Of a stretch of DNA of 64,000 nucleotides, positions 1-9,020 are shown one piece after another. The notes below the pieces were generated by a model. That model saw nothing but the letters and a program-made list of their open reading frames with translations. It searched no databases and was not told where the DNA came from. The stretch lies in contig CAUFMG010000007.1 in NCBI GenBank assembly GCA_959026725.1, positions 30,091 through 94,090 on the forward strand. The letters are read 5' to 3'. The stretch comes from an uncultured Collinsella sp. (GTDB taxonomy: Bacteria; Actinomycetota; Coriobacteriia; Coriobacteriales; Coriobacteriaceae). Positions within the stretch are counted from its first letter, which is position 1, and every line of letters begins with the position of its first letter. The translations under genes and the position numbers were made by a program.

Positions 1-119
1 GCAAGGCCGAAGCCGCGTTCTGGTCATGACGTGAAGTGAGTTCTTGACGGCAGCGCACCCGCGAGGGCGCGTTGCTTCAAGCACTCATGGTACTTTGACA
101 ACCGAAGAGGGGTGATTAC

Positions 120-2774
120 GTGGCTGTTTCCTACAAGGGTCTTGTTATCAAGTTCGGCGGCGACACGACGGGTCTTCAAGATGCGCTGAAATCCGTTCAG
201 AAGCAAGCGCGCAACGCCCAAAGCAACCTTCGGGACGTGAACAGAGAGCTGAAATTCGACCCAAGCAACGCCGATCTTCTTGAGCTTAAGATGAATGCCC
301 TCAACAAGTCTGTTGAGGAAACAAAGAAGCAGCTTGACATGTATAAGCAGGCTCTTCAGCAACTTGAAAGCAAGAAGCAGAGCGGCGCTAAGCTCACGGC
401 TCAGGAAGAAGCGCAGTACGACAGCCTTAAGCTCGCGATAGTGAGGTGCGAGCGCCAGCTTGACAGCTACGGCACCGAGCTTGCGGACACCGCGCGTCAG
501 GCCGAAGGCTCAAAGACGGCCATTGGCAAGCTCGGTCAGGCTATCGAGGACAACGCCGACAGCATATCTAGCGCCGGTTCCAAGGTTTCGAGCGCGGGCA
601 CCGCCATATCCGGCGGGGTTGTCGGCGCGGCAACGGCGCTGACCGGGCTTGCGGCGAGCCAAGAGGAAGCCATACAGCAGAGCGGCCAGCTCGAAACCGC
701 GTGGGTGAGCGCTGGCGGAACAGCCGAGCAGGCTTCGTCAACCTACGCCATGTTCTACCGCATCCTTGGGCAGAGCGACACGGCAACCGAGGCTTCGCAG
801 AACCTCGCGCGCCTGACCACCAACGAGCAGGAATTGCAGCAGTGGACGAATATTGCGGCTGGCGCTTACGCCACGTTCGGCGACGCTCTGCCACTTGAAA
901 ACCTCGCGGAAGCCGCGCAGGAGACGGCGCACACCGGCACGGTCACGGGCGGTCTTGCCGACGCGCTCAACTGGTCTACGGCATCCGCCGAGCAATGGAG
1001 CGCCGCGCTTTCCGGGCACTCTTCGGCGCAGGCTGCCTTCAATCAGGCGGTCGCAGAAGGCCAGACGAAGGAAGACGCGTTCAACGCCGCGCTCGCGGCG
1101 TGCGGCAGCGAGCAGGAGCGTTCGCAGCTCATCACCGAGACGCTTACCGGGCTTTACGCGGACGCGGGGCGGCAGTACCAAGAGACGAACAAAGACCTTC
1201 TCGCTTCGCGCGACGCGCAGAACGAGATGAACCAGAGCATGCAGGAACTCGGCGAAGCGGCCTTGCCCGTCAAGACCGCCGTTACCGAGATCGGCACGAG
1301 CCTTCTTAACACGCTCGCGCCCGCGCTCGAAGCCGTCACGGGCTGGTACAAGAACCTGTCGCCAGAGCAGCAGACGCTTGTTAACAACCTCGCTCTAGGA
1401 GCCGTCGCCTTCGGCGGCGTGACAACCGCCATTGGTAAGACGATGGAGGCCGCAGAGGGCGTGGGAAGCGCCTTCAAGACCGCTGGCGAGCTTTGGGGCG
1501 GCGCTAAGAAGCTCATGGGCGATACGGGCTTTCTAAGCAAGATCGGAACCGGCTTCTCTAACATCGTCACCAAGGCGGGCGGTCTTGGAAGCATGCTCAC
1601 CGGCACGCTCTCTAGCGGCTGGACGGGATTTACCGGGCTTATCGCCGCGCATCCTATCGGCCTTGGCGTTGCCGCCGTGTCCGCCGCCGTCGCTGGCCTT
1701 ACGTGGTTCTTCACGCAGACCGAGGCCGGTAAGCAGATGTGGTCTGACTTCACCGGCTGGATTTCGGAGAAGTGGCAAGCCGTGCAGGATTTCTTCGCTG
1801 GCGTGCCTGAGTTCTGGGGCGGAATCTGGGAGCAGGTCAGCACCGGCGTTTCGGATTTCTGCACCGGCGTTGGCGAGAAGTGGGAGCAGTTGAAGCAAGG
1901 CGCTTCCGACACTTGGGAGAACATCAAAACCGGCGCTTCGAACGCTTGGAATGATCTTAAAACCAACGTCGGGAACCTCGCACAAGGCGCGGTCGATACC
2001 GTGTCTAACTGGTGGAACAACCTAACCGGCAACACCGATTCGGCCTTTGGGCAAATCGCTTCCACGGTGCAGAACGACATGAACACCGCGAAGACCGTTG
2101 GCAGCTCAGCGGCTGGCGCTCTGCAAGCCGCAATGAACGGCGACTGGGAGACTGCGAAGAGCCAAGCGGCAAACGCCTTCAACGCGATTAAAGACAACAT
2201 CGGCTCGAAGCTTGACGCTGCCGAGAGCACGGCGGTTAGCATCGCCGACCGCATCGGCGACAAGCTGGGATTCCCCGGCCTTGGCTCGAAGGTGCAGGGC
2301 GTGTTCAACAGCATTCGGGGCTTCATAGAGAACCCTATCGAAAGCGCATGGAACGCGATTTCGAGCATTCCGCAGAAGATCATGAACGCCTTCGGCGGAA
2401 TCAAGATAAGCATTCCGAAGCCAAAGCTTCCGCACTTCAACGTCAGCTGGAACGAGTTTGGCCCGATTTCGCTACCGAGCGTGAGCATCAGTTGGTACGC
2501 GCGCGGCGGCTACTTCGATGAGCCTTCAATCGTCGGCGTTGGCGAAGCTGGCGGCGAGTTCATCGCGCCTGAGAAGCAGTTGCAAGGCTTCATCGAAACA
2601 TCGGTAAACCGCGCCTTCTCGCGGTTCGCCGACGCGCCGAGCCAGCCCGTTAACGTCGCCGTGACGGTTTACGCCACGGTCGCTGACGGAGTGGACGCAT
2701 ACGAGACAGGCCAGCAGATCGGCGCTGGCATCGCAAGCAAGCTGAAGCAAAGGGGGGTGCCAGTTGCAACTTAG
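120..2774 (+). CDS. Phage tail tape measure protein
   Basis: An 884-residue protein that would set siphovirus tail length and thread the tail tube. It starts at a GTG preceded by a purine-rich GAGGGG. Residues about 15-110 are charged coiled coil (KSVQKQARNAQSNLRDVNRE type). Ala/Gly-rich hydrophobic stretches follow, then Trp-rich repeats (W..F..G) around residues 540-640. The C-terminal motif GVGEAGGEFIAP matches the common tape-measure ending. Its stop overlaps the TTG start of the distal tail gene, so the tail genes are translationally coupled. Length, composition and position directly before a Dit-type gene support the call. Other tail genes lie off the left edge. Confidence 0.88.
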   Translation: MAVSYKGLVIKFGGDTTGLQDALKSVQKQARNAQSNLRDVNRELKFDPSNADLLELKMNALNKSVEETKKQLDMYKQALQQLESKKQSGAKLTAQEEAQYDSLKLAIVRCERQLDSYGTELADTARQAEGSKTAIGKLGQAIEDNADSISSAGSKVSSAGTAISGGVVGAATALTGLAASQEEAIQQSGQLETAWVSAGGTAEQASSTYAMFYRILGQSDTATEASQNLARLTTNEQELQQWTNIAAGAYATFGDALPLENLAEAAQETAHTGTVTGGLADALNWSTASAEQWSAALSGHSSAQAAFNQAVAEGQTKEDAFNAALAACGSEQERSQLITETLTGLYADAGRQYQETNKDLLASRDAQNEMNQSMQELGEAALPVKTAVTEIGTSLLNTLAPALEAVTGWYKNLSPEQQTLVNNLALGAVAFGGVTTAIGKTMEAAEGVGSAFKTAGELWGGAKKLMGDTGFLSKIGTGFSNIVTKAGGLGSMLTGTLSSGWTGFTGLIAAHPIGLGVAAVSAAVAGLTWFFTQTEAGKQMWSDFTGWISEKWQAVQDFFAGVPEFWGGIWEQVSTGVSDFCTGVGEKWEQLKQGASDTWENIKTGASNAWNDLKTNVGNLAQGAVDTVSNWWNNLTGNTDSAFGQIASTVQNDMNTAKTVGSSAAGALQAAMNGDWETAKSQAANAFNAIKDNIGSKLDAAESTAVSIADRIGDKLGFPGLGSKVQGVFNSIRGFIENPIESAWNAISSIPQKIMNAFGGIKISIPKPKLPHFNVSWNEFGPISLPSVSISWYARGGYFDEPSIVGVGEAGGEFIAPEKQLQGFIETSVNRAFSRFADAPSQPVNVAVTVYATVADGVDAYETGQQIGAGIASKLKQRGVPVAT

Positions 2775-3501
2775 ACGGACTAGGAACCAGCACGACCGAA
2801 TCATCTTCAACGGCACCGACCTATCGAAGCTGGTTTACTGCAAGGTGCGCCGCCCCATCATGGCGACCGTCAACGCGACGTTCGAGAGCGTGCCGGGGCG
2901 GCACGGCGAGGTTTTCAAGAGCGCCTACCGTGGCGGCTACGACCTCCCCGTTGAGATTTGGCTTAGGACTGAAGACCGCCGCGAGGTCGCGGAGATGCGG
3001 CACAAGCTCGCGGCGGCTCTCTGGACTGAAGAACCCGCGCCGCTCTACCTTCCCGATGACCCGACGCGCTACCTGCTCGCAATCGTGAGCGGCAGCACCG
3101 ACCTAGACGAGATCACGGACGATTGCCCGACAACCACCGTGACTTTCCATGTCGGCGACCCCGACTATTACGGGCAGAAGCGCCGCATGGAGGTTTCGGC
3201 GGGCAACGTCTACGTAAACGCTGGCGGCAACCGCCCCGCTTACCTGAAGGTCACGGCGAAGCCCTCCGCTGGCAGCGCGTGGCGGATTACGAACGTCGAT
3301 ACCGGCGAGTTCGTGGCTATCAACACCGCGCTCACGTCTTCAAGCACCATCAGGCTTGACATGGCGACCGAGCACGCGACGGTTAACAACCAGACCGCGC
3401 CGGTAACGATTGATTCGGATTACTTCGAAATCAACGGGCGGTGCCACCTGAACATCACCAGCGGCACGGCGGTACTAGAGTGGGTGGAACGATGGCTTTA
3501 A
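2764..3501 (+). CDS. Phage distal tail (Dit-like) protein
   Basis: A 245-residue protein resembling the siphovirus distal tail family, which forms the hub joining tail tube to baseplate. The N-terminal half has the usual sequence around residues 12-60 (IIFNGTDLS, then VPGRHGEVFKS). The C-terminal half is a beta-rich galectin-like segment. The start is a TTG at 2764 with a strong GGGGGGTG element upstream, inside the last codons of the tape measure gene. The end overlaps the next start by 10 bases. The order tape measure - Dit - tail-tip protein is standard for siphophages and supports the call. Confidence 0.82.
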   Translation: MQLRRTRNQHDRIIFNGTDLSKLVYCKVRRPIMATVNATFESVPGRHGEVFKSAYRGGYDLPVEIWLRTEDRREVAEMRHKLAAALWTEEPAPLYLPDDPTRYLLAIVSGSTDLDEITDDCPTTTVTFHVGDPDYYGQKRRMEVSAGNVYVNAGGNRPAYLKVTAKPSAGSAWRITNVDTGEFVAINTALTSSSTIRLDMATEHATVNNQTAPVTIDSDYFEINGRCHLNITSGTAVLEWVERWL

Positions 3502-6053
3502 TTAGACGCATAGGCTTCACCCGTTTCAGCCGTTGGGGCGACAATCTGGGGCGGCTCACGGTGAGCGCCGCAACGCACACCGACGCGCTGGACGGAACCG
3601 ACGAGCTGGGCATCACGTGCGCCGAAGACCTCGTGAAGGGCGACCGCATAGTTTGGATTGACCTTCAGGGCACGTGTCACGAACACATCGTTGACACCAT
3701 CGACAGGGTACACGACGATGACGGCGCGCCTGAAACGCAAGCCATCTGCATCAACTCGGTGAACGAGACGTGGGATGACTGGCTGGACGATAAGCGGCCT
3801 TCCGGCAGCGTCGCGGTCGCCCTCGCGTCAATCCTCGCAGACACGCGCTGGGAGGTTGGCACGTGCGATCAGGGCGGCAGCGCTTCGCGCACCTTCTACC
3901 ATGAGAGCGTGCGTGAGGGATTGGCCGGAATCATCGAGACGTGGGGCGGCGAGCTTGAAACTCTTATCGTCCACGACGGCGCGAGCATCGTTAGCCGCCG
4001 CGTGGGCGTGCGCGCCAAGCGCGGCAACCAGAGTAGCGCTAAGCGGTTCACGTGGACTAAAGACCTCGTTTCCGTCAAGCGCTCCGTTGCGAGCGACAAC
4101 CCGAAAACTCGCGTCTACGGTTACGGCAAGGGCGTTGAGACTGAGGGCGGCGGCTACGGTCGCCGTCTCACTTTCGGCGACATTAACAACGGCAAAGACT
4201 ACGTGGAGGATGCCGAAGCTACTACCGTTTGGGGACACCCTGACGGCGAGGGCGGCATTCTGCCCGCCGTTGCGTCATACGTCAACGAGCAGTGCGAGGA
4301 CGCGGCGCAGCTCTTGCAGGAAACGAAAGACTACCTAGAGCAAGTGAAGGAGCCGAAAGTAACCTACACCGCTTCGGTTATCGACCTTTACGCATTCGGG
4401 CGCTCATGGGAGGGCGTGGGCGTGGGCGATGACGTTGCGATCATCGACAAGGGCTTTTCTGCCGAAGGCGTGCGCCTTCATGGCCGCGTGTCTCAGATTG
4501 AGCGCGACTTGCTCACCGGCGACGCGACCGTGACGTTCGGCACGCTTACGGACACGATGGCCGACATGTGGCAGAGCGTCAACAACGCCCTGAAGAGCAA
4601 CAGCCAGCAAAACGCGCTCTACGACGCTGCGGCTGGCACGTCGGTATCGTGGCTAATTCAGCTTCAGCAGGCGCTCAACGCTCAGTTCAACGCGGTTGGC
4701 ACCTACCATGTCGAGACGTTCGAGCTGGGCGAGATTTGGAGCAACGTACCGCTGAACCCCGAAACGGGTTTGCCGGTCAAGTCAACCGCCGACATGTGGG
4801 CTATCAACGTCAACGGTCGCGGTCAGCGGTTGGCTGCTGGCCTTACGTCAGACGGTCAATGGGATTGGCGAACGTTCTTCACGGGTGGCATGGTTACTGC
4901 CGACGTTATCAACGCTGGAACCATGAAGGCCGACCGCGTGCGCGCCGGTCTGCTGACCGACGAGAAGGGAAACAACTTCTGGGACTTGACCAGCGGCGAG
5001 TTCTCGCTTTCCGCTGGCGCGAAACTGGGCGACACGAGCGTTGAAGACCTTTTCACCGGGCTTGACGAACTCGATAAGACGATGGACGGCATAGCCGAAG
5101 ACGGCATCATAACGGAAGCCGAGCACGCGGCGGTGTCTAAGATCATGCAGACCGTCGAGAAGGAGCGCGTAGACCTCGAAAACGAGTACGAAAGCCTATA
5201 CAACAGCGAATACCTCAACTACCAATTCAAGCAAGTTCTCAGAACTCAGTACGAAGCGGTGTTTAGTGTCAACGGCACGCATGCGAAGCTAGAACTGCGC
5301 ATCCAAAACGTGCTTGGGACAACGACGGCTGAAGAGCTGTCGGACGCTATGCAGCTCTACGAAATCGCATACAGCGACTATTCAGATACCATCAAGACGT
5401 ACAACTCAGCAGCCCGTCAGGCGAAGAGCATTATTGAGCAGGCGCAAGCGCAAGACAAGGTGGACGAGCTGGACGATTCCCTCACGCAACGTGAGGTTTT
5501 CAACCGGCTGACGAACAACGGCGCTACGCAGGGAATCTACCTAAGCGGCGGTCTGCTCTATATCAACGCTACCTACATCGAGACCGGCACGATCAGCGAC
5601 CGTCTGGGGCGTAACACGTGGAACCTGAGCACGGGAAAGCTCACGACTAACTACATGACCGCGAACAACATAAACGCAAGCGGAACGTTCGAATGCGGTA
5701 CGGTGTCGAACCTTCTTCGCATTGTCAGCGGTGCTATCTACGGGTATGAGAACAGCACGCAGATAGGAAAGATTGACTTCTCCGCCCACTCGTACAACAT
5801 TGACGATCCGTCAATCAAGTATCGCGGCATTCAGATTACGGCAGAAGGAACGGTGCGCATCAGTTCGCCGCAGATTTCGACTGCCGTATCAAGCAATCAG
5901 AGTACGACAGCGACCATCTGCACAACGAAAGATTCGAGTGTCACGTACATTAGCGAGATTAGAGATGACGGAGACGGAACAATTTCTTGGTCTTGGAAAA
6001 CGCGATCCATCAACTTCAAGAACGGGTTATGCACATACTGCGGACTGGACTAG
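3492..6053 (+). CDS. Phage tail-tip / tail-associated (Tal-like) protein
   Basis: An 853-residue structural protein. Residues 1-380 resemble the phage minor structural or prophage endopeptidase tail family, with the conserved hub-like folds before a long coiled region. Residues about 520-680 are helical and charged. The C-terminal part is beta-rich with short repeats of the type RLGRNTWNLSTG, and a similar KGNNFWDLTSGEFSL occurs near residue 495, as in tail fibre shafts. The ATG at 3492 overlaps the end of the Dit gene. It probably forms the baseplate spike and the first part of the host-contact fibre. No catalytic peptidase motif was identified with confidence. Confidence 0.78.
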   Translation: MALIRRIGFTRFSRWGDNLGRLTVSAATHTDALDGTDELGITCAEDLVKGDRIVWIDLQGTCHEHIVDTIDRVHDDDGAPETQAICINSVNETWDDWLDDKRPSGSVAVALASILADTRWEVGTCDQGGSASRTFYHESVREGLAGIIETWGGELETLIVHDGASIVSRRVGVRAKRGNQSSAKRFTWTKDLVSVKRSVASDNPKTRVYGYGKGVETEGGGYGRRLTFGDINNGKDYVEDAEATTVWGHPDGEGGILPAVASYVNEQCEDAAQLLQETKDYLEQVKEPKVTYTASVIDLYAFGRSWEGVGVGDDVAIIDKGFSAEGVRLHGRVSQIERDLLTGDATVTFGTLTDTMADMWQSVNNALKSNSQQNALYDAAAGTSVSWLIQLQQALNAQFNAVGTYHVETFELGEIWSNVPLNPETGLPVKSTADMWAINVNGRGQRLAAGLTSDGQWDWRTFFTGGMVTADVINAGTMKADRVRAGLLTDEKGNNFWDLTSGEFSLSAGAKLGDTSVEDLFTGLDELDKTMDGIAEDGIITEAEHAAVSKIMQTVEKERVDLENEYESLYNSEYLNYQFKQVLRTQYEAVFSVNGTHAKLELRIQNVLGTTTAEELSDAMQLYEIAYSDYSDTIKTYNSAARQAKSIIEQAQAQDKVDELDDSLTQREVFNRLTNNGATQGIYLSGGLLYINATYIETGTISDRLGRNTWNLSTGKLTTNYMTANNINASGTFECGTVSNLLRIVSGAIYGYENSTQIGKIDFSAHSYNIDDPSIKYRGIQITAEGTVRISSPQISTAVSSNQSTTATICTTKDSSVTYISEIRDDGDGTISWSWKTRSINFKNGLCTYCGLD

Positions 6054-6064
6054 GGAGGTATTTC

Positions 6065-6466
6065 ATGGCGACTATTTATTACGTTGCTCACGACCCGCTA
6101 AGCAACTCGGAAGCAGTCATTACTGAGTACGACAGCGAGCTTCTTAAGAAAGCCGCTGAGGGCGGAATTGTATTCATCGCCGTTGACGATGATGGAAGCC
6201 GTTCCATCGTTCCCGTTGACGACGTAAAGGAGCCTGAGAACCGCGAAGGCTCGTTCACCATCGTTCAGCCCATATACGTCGATGACAGGGTTAGAGCTGT
6301 CGTTGACGTATTCGATGCTCTGGCCGCGAGCGTGCCAGCCGTCGCCGCGAGTGCGGACGTGCAGCCCGTGTCTAGCAAGGCGCGGTCTGCTATGAGCTTC
6401 GCCGAAGCGCTCGAAGCCCTCCGCGCACTCGCCTACGGAACCGGCGAGGAAGGCGGCGCGCAATGA
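6065..6466 (+). CDS. Small phage tail-region protein of unknown function
   Basis: A 133-residue acidic protein with the start at 6065, chosen because GGGAGG lies at the right distance upstream. It begins MATIYYVAHDP and has a beta-rich first half (FIAVDDDGSRSIVPV) and an Ala-rich, probably helical, C-terminus. It lies between the tail-tip and baseplate genes, and its stop overlaps the next ATG by 4 bases, so it is part of the tail operon. I do not recognise a family. A baseplate accessory or fibre chaperone role is only a guess from position. Confidence 0.6.
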   Translation: MATIYYVAHDPLSNSEAVITEYDSELLKKAAEGGIVFIAVDDDGSRSIVPVDDVKEPENREGSFTIVQPIYVDDRVRAVVDVFDALAASVPAVAASADVQPVSSKARSAMSFAEALEALRALAYGTGEEGGAQ

Positions 6467-7464
6467 GCAACACGCGGACGCTTGAACTCGATATCTCGAA
6501 GGAGGGAGCGGGAACTTGTATTAAGGTGGGTCAGGGCGACGATGGCGGAACGACCATCAACGCGCTTATCTACGACAACGGAGCCGAGTTCTCGCTTTCG
6601 GGCGCTACGGTGTGGCTCGTGGCGCTTCTGCCGAACAAGCGCAACTACTATCGCGGGCAATGCTCAGTCAGCGGCAACGCCGCCACGATCACGGTTGACG
6701 AATCCAAGCTTTGCAGCGTCCCCGGCTACACCGACGAAGCCTACTTCACGATAACGAAGGGCGGAAACACCTACTCAACGGAGCGGTTCGCTATCGAAAT
6801 CCTGCGCAGCGCTCTTGACGGGCAGCAGCCCGCGCAGAACTGGGACGATGCCGTTCAAGACCTCATCGACCGTGGCAATCAGGCCGTAAGCTCAGCCAAC
6901 AGCGCGGCCAGCGCGGCGAACAGCGCCGCGAGCAAGGCGAACTCGGCTTCTACGAGCGCGACCAACGCCGCGAAGGCTGCAAACGATGCCGCAGCGTCGG
7001 CGACAAGCGCAGCTTCGGAGGCGAACACCGCCAAGCAGAACGCCGACGCTGCAACCACGGCTGCGAACAACGCGGCATCAGCCGCCAACACCGCCAAGCA
7101 GAACGCCGACGCGGCAACATCCAACGCCAACGCCGCCGCGAGCGCGGCGAACACTGCCGCTTCAAGTGCCAACGCCGCCGCTGCTGCGGCAAACGGCGCG
7201 GCGGAGGATGCCACCGCCGCTGCGCAGAACGCGCTTAACATCGCAAACTCTATCGCTTCTATCGAGCCGCCCTCAGATGACGAGGTGCAAGAGCTGCGCG
7301 AAGAGAACGCGACGCTTGCGACGGCGCTTGTGGAGCTACAGGACGGCTACATAGTTCTTGGCGAAACTGCGTACATGCCCACCAACAGACGCACTGCACT
7401 TTCTAGCGAGACCGTAACCGTCGCTCAGGCGAACGTGAGCGGCGAGACGGCGACGCTCAACTAA
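6463..7464 (+). CDS. Phage baseplate upper protein with Ala/Asn-rich stalk
   Basis: A 333-residue protein. Residues 1-115 resemble the BppU N-terminal domain (ISKEGAGTCIKVGQGDDGG, then a beta sandwich), which docks onto Dit/Tal. Residues about 140-270 are an Ala/Asn/Ser heptad-like stalk (SANSAASAANSAASKANSA), predicted as a long trimeric coiled coil. The tail contains a short charged helix. The stalk contains near-identical DNA repeats about 61 bases apart near 7024 and 7085, which could change stalk length by recombination. It directly precedes the DGR target gene, so it probably carries or positions the variable tip protein. Confidence 0.75.
   Translation: MSNTRTLELDISKEGAGTCIKVGQGDDGGTTINALIYDNGAEFSLSGATVWLVALLPNKRNYYRGQCSVSGNAATITVDESKLCSVPGYTDEAYFTITKGGNTYSTERFAIEILRSALDGQQPAQNWDDAVQDLIDRGNQAVSSANSAASAANSAASKANSASTSATNAAKAANDAAASATSAASEANTAKQNADAATTAANNAASAANTAKQNADAATSNANAAASAANTAASSANAAAAAANGAAEDATAAAQNALNIANSIASIEPPSDDEVQELREENATLATALVELQDGYIVLGETAYMPTNRRTALSSETVTVAQANVSGETATLN
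7024..7116 (+). repeat. Direct repeats in the baseplate stalk coding sequence
   Basis: Two copies of a near-identical block encoding NTAKQNADAAT lie about 61 bases apart. They sit within the Ala-rich stalk of the baseplate gene and keep the reading frame only if the unit spacing changes by a multiple of three. Confidence 0.7.
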
Positions 7465-7479
7465 GGAAGGAGAAAAGCA

Positions 7480-8382
7480 ATGGCCGACTTGTCGAAGTTC
7501 TCTATCGGCGGAACCGCCTACAATCTGAAGGATTCTTCTGCGCGCAACACGGCGAACGCCGTAACGACTGCCGAGGAATACGACCGGCAGCACATCATCA
7601 ACGCATACGGCGGTCGCTCGCTCGCTTCGGTCTTCGCAAGCGAGATCGGGAGCACCGACGTTTACACATGGCTTCGGAACCGCGCTCGAAGCGCCAACTT
7701 CGCCGGTCTTCGTATCGGCGATTACATCGACGTTCCCATCACGGCGGGCGCTAACGTGCCGTCGCAGACGGTGCGCTACCGCATCGGCGCTATCGACCAC
7801 TATTACCAGTGCGGCGACACAGCGAAGGGGCACCATATCGTCATGGTGCCGCTCGCGCCCGTGAGCGTCACCGGAGACAAGGCATCAAACACCAGCTACC
7901 TTCAGTGGCGAGATACGAACGACAACAACGGTACCGCCGAGGAAAAGCACCCTTACTTGGTTTCGAAGCTGCACGACTGGGAAATCAACGACTTCCTGCC
8001 AGCGCTGCCGACCGCGCTTCAGAACGCGATCATGGCGCAGCGCGTGCTTCTCGAAGAGCGCTATTCTTCGAGCGAAAAGCTCACCGAATCGAGCGGTTGG
8101 AGCTGGGCGGATTTGGGCAAGGTCTGGTCGCCCTCAGAGATGGAGGTTTACGGCTGTCCGGTATGGGGCACCAAGGGCTACTCTGTCGGCTTCGATAGCC
8201 AGTTCCCCATCTTCAGCGATACGGCAAGCCGCATCGCGGGCGGTCGCGTCAATTGGTGGCTGCGGTCTGTCATGGGTGGTTCTTCGTCCACCGCGTGCGA
8301 TGTCTCCCTCGACGGCTATGCCCGCGACACCGCGCCGACGTACGACTGGATGCGCCCGCTGCCGTGCTTCCTCATAGGCTGA
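7480..8382 (+). CDS. DGR variable protein: phage receptor-binding tip with C-type-lectin-like end
   Basis: A 300-residue target protein of the diversity-generating retroelement, starting behind a strong AAGGAAGGAG. The N-terminal part (FSIGGTAYNLKDSSAR) is a typical phage tail attachment segment. The C-terminal part has the W-rich, Gly-rich signature of DGR lectin-fold targets (NWWLRSV, then a GGSSS turn). Residues 256-295 correspond to VR. Compared with the template, residues 271, 274, 276, 277, 278, 280, 282, 283, 284, 288 and 291 differ, ten of them from an Asn codon in TR. These should line the ligand-binding surface. The upstream neighbour is the baseplate stalk, so the product is inferred to be the adhesin at the tail tip. 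Confidence 0.9.
   Translation: MADLSKFSIGGTAYNLKDSSARNTANAVTTAEEYDRQHIINAYGGRSLASVFASEIGSTDVYTWLRNRARSANFAGLRIGDYIDVPITAGANVPSQTVRYRIGAIDHYYQCGDTAKGHHIVMVPLAPVSVTGDKASNTSYLQWRDTNDNNGTAEEKHPYLVSKLHDWEINDFLPALPTALQNAIMAQRVLLEERYSSSEKLTESSGWSWADLGKVWSPSEMEVYGCPVWGTKGYSVGFDSQFPIFSDTASRIAGGRVNWWLRSVMGGSSSTACDVSLDGYARDTAPTYDWMRPLPCFLIG
8243..8366 (+). repeat. DGR variable repeat (VR)
   Basis: This 124-bp segment at the 3' end of the variable gene aligns without gaps to TR at 8897-9020. Identity is 110/124 and all 14 mismatches are adenines in TR. The first 47 bases are identical. The 3' end CGCCCGCTGCCGTG is GC-only apart from T and acts as the likely initiation-of-mutagenic-homology (IMH) segment. 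Beyond it the copies differ again (TGC in VR, TGA in TR). Confidence 0.97.
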
Positions 8383-8404
8383 TAAGCCGTACACAGTACC
8401 GCGC

Positions 8405-8429
8405 TGGCGCATGCCTTGCGCATGCGCCA
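8405..8429 (+). promoter_or_regulatory. Stem-loop downstream of VR (DGR target hairpin)
   Basis: A 10-bp perfect stem (TGGCGCATGC with GCATGCGCCA) with a 5-base loop CTTGC lies 38 bases past the end of VR and 23 bases past the stop of the variable gene. DGRs of the Bordetella phage type need a GC-rich hairpin or cruciform just behind VR for efficient retrohoming, and the position fits. It has no T-tract, so it is not a normal terminator. Confidence 0.8.
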
Positions 8430-8457
8430 ACCGTCGCAGATTAGGAGGTGCCGCGAA

Positions 8458-8868
8458 GTGAGCGGCGTATACATGCGCAACCGCAACCTAAGCTCTTTCG
8501 AGTATTTCAACACGGCGGTTGCGATCAGAAACGACGTGACGCGCCTTGTAACGTCGCGCGACGTTCCGAAATCCTACCGCTTCATCTTCGCGGTGCCTAT
8601 GGCAGAGACGGCGCGAAGCGTTGTCTTCAATCTGGTTAAGGCCGACGCATTCTATCCGAACACGGCGCGCAACGTCGATGAGCGGAAGCGCTACATGACG
8701 CTTGCGCTGGCAGATCTAAACCAGCTCTACCAAGACATGCAAAGCCTTCTGACTATGGGGCTTCCCATCAAGGCCGCGCGGCTCGAAGGAATCCTAGACC
8801 GAATCGACAGCGACATTAAGCTGATAAAGGGCGCTCGCGCTGGCGTGAAACTCATAGGAAAGGGGTAA
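8458..8868 (+). CDS. avd: DGR accessory variability determinant (Avd-like)
   Basis: A 136-residue basic helical protein with the start at GTG 8458, chosen because AGGAGG lies 9 bases upstream. The sequence has four predicted helices (SSFEYFNTAVAIRNDVTRLV, then ARSVVFNLVKADAFYP, ALADLNQLYQDMQSLL and RLEGILDRIDSDIKLIKGAR), as in the Avd/bAvd four-helix-bundle family. In the family it forms a pentamer that binds the reverse transcriptase and the TR RNA and is needed for mutagenic retrohoming. It lies between VR and TR, the classical order. Confidence 0.85.
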   Translation: MSGVYMRNRNLSSFEYFNTAVAIRNDVTRLVTSRDVPKSYRFIFAVPMAETARSVVFNLVKADAFYPNTARNVDERKRYMTLALADLNQLYQDMQSLLTMGLPIKAARLEGILDRIDSDIKLIKGARAGVKLIGKG

Positions 8869-8896
8869 AATGTTCGCGAGTTGTCCCTTGGAAATC

Positions 8897-9020
8897 GTCG
8901 CGTCAATTGGTGGCTGCGGTCTGTCATGGGTGGTTCTTCGTCCAACGCGTGCAATGTCAACAACAACGGCAATGCCAACAACAACGCGCCGACGAACGAC
9001 TGGATACGCCCGCTGCCGTG
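8897..9020 (+). repeat. DGR template repeat (TR)
   Basis: This is the template copy of VR, starting 28 bases after the avd stop. It has 27 adenines, of which 14 differ in VR; no C, G or T differs. Read in the VR frame, it has AAC or AAT at ten successive variable codons and then a TGA immediately after the IMH segment. Asn AAY codons are the usual DGR design, because randomising the two A's samples many residues without giving a stop codon. Confidence 0.97.
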
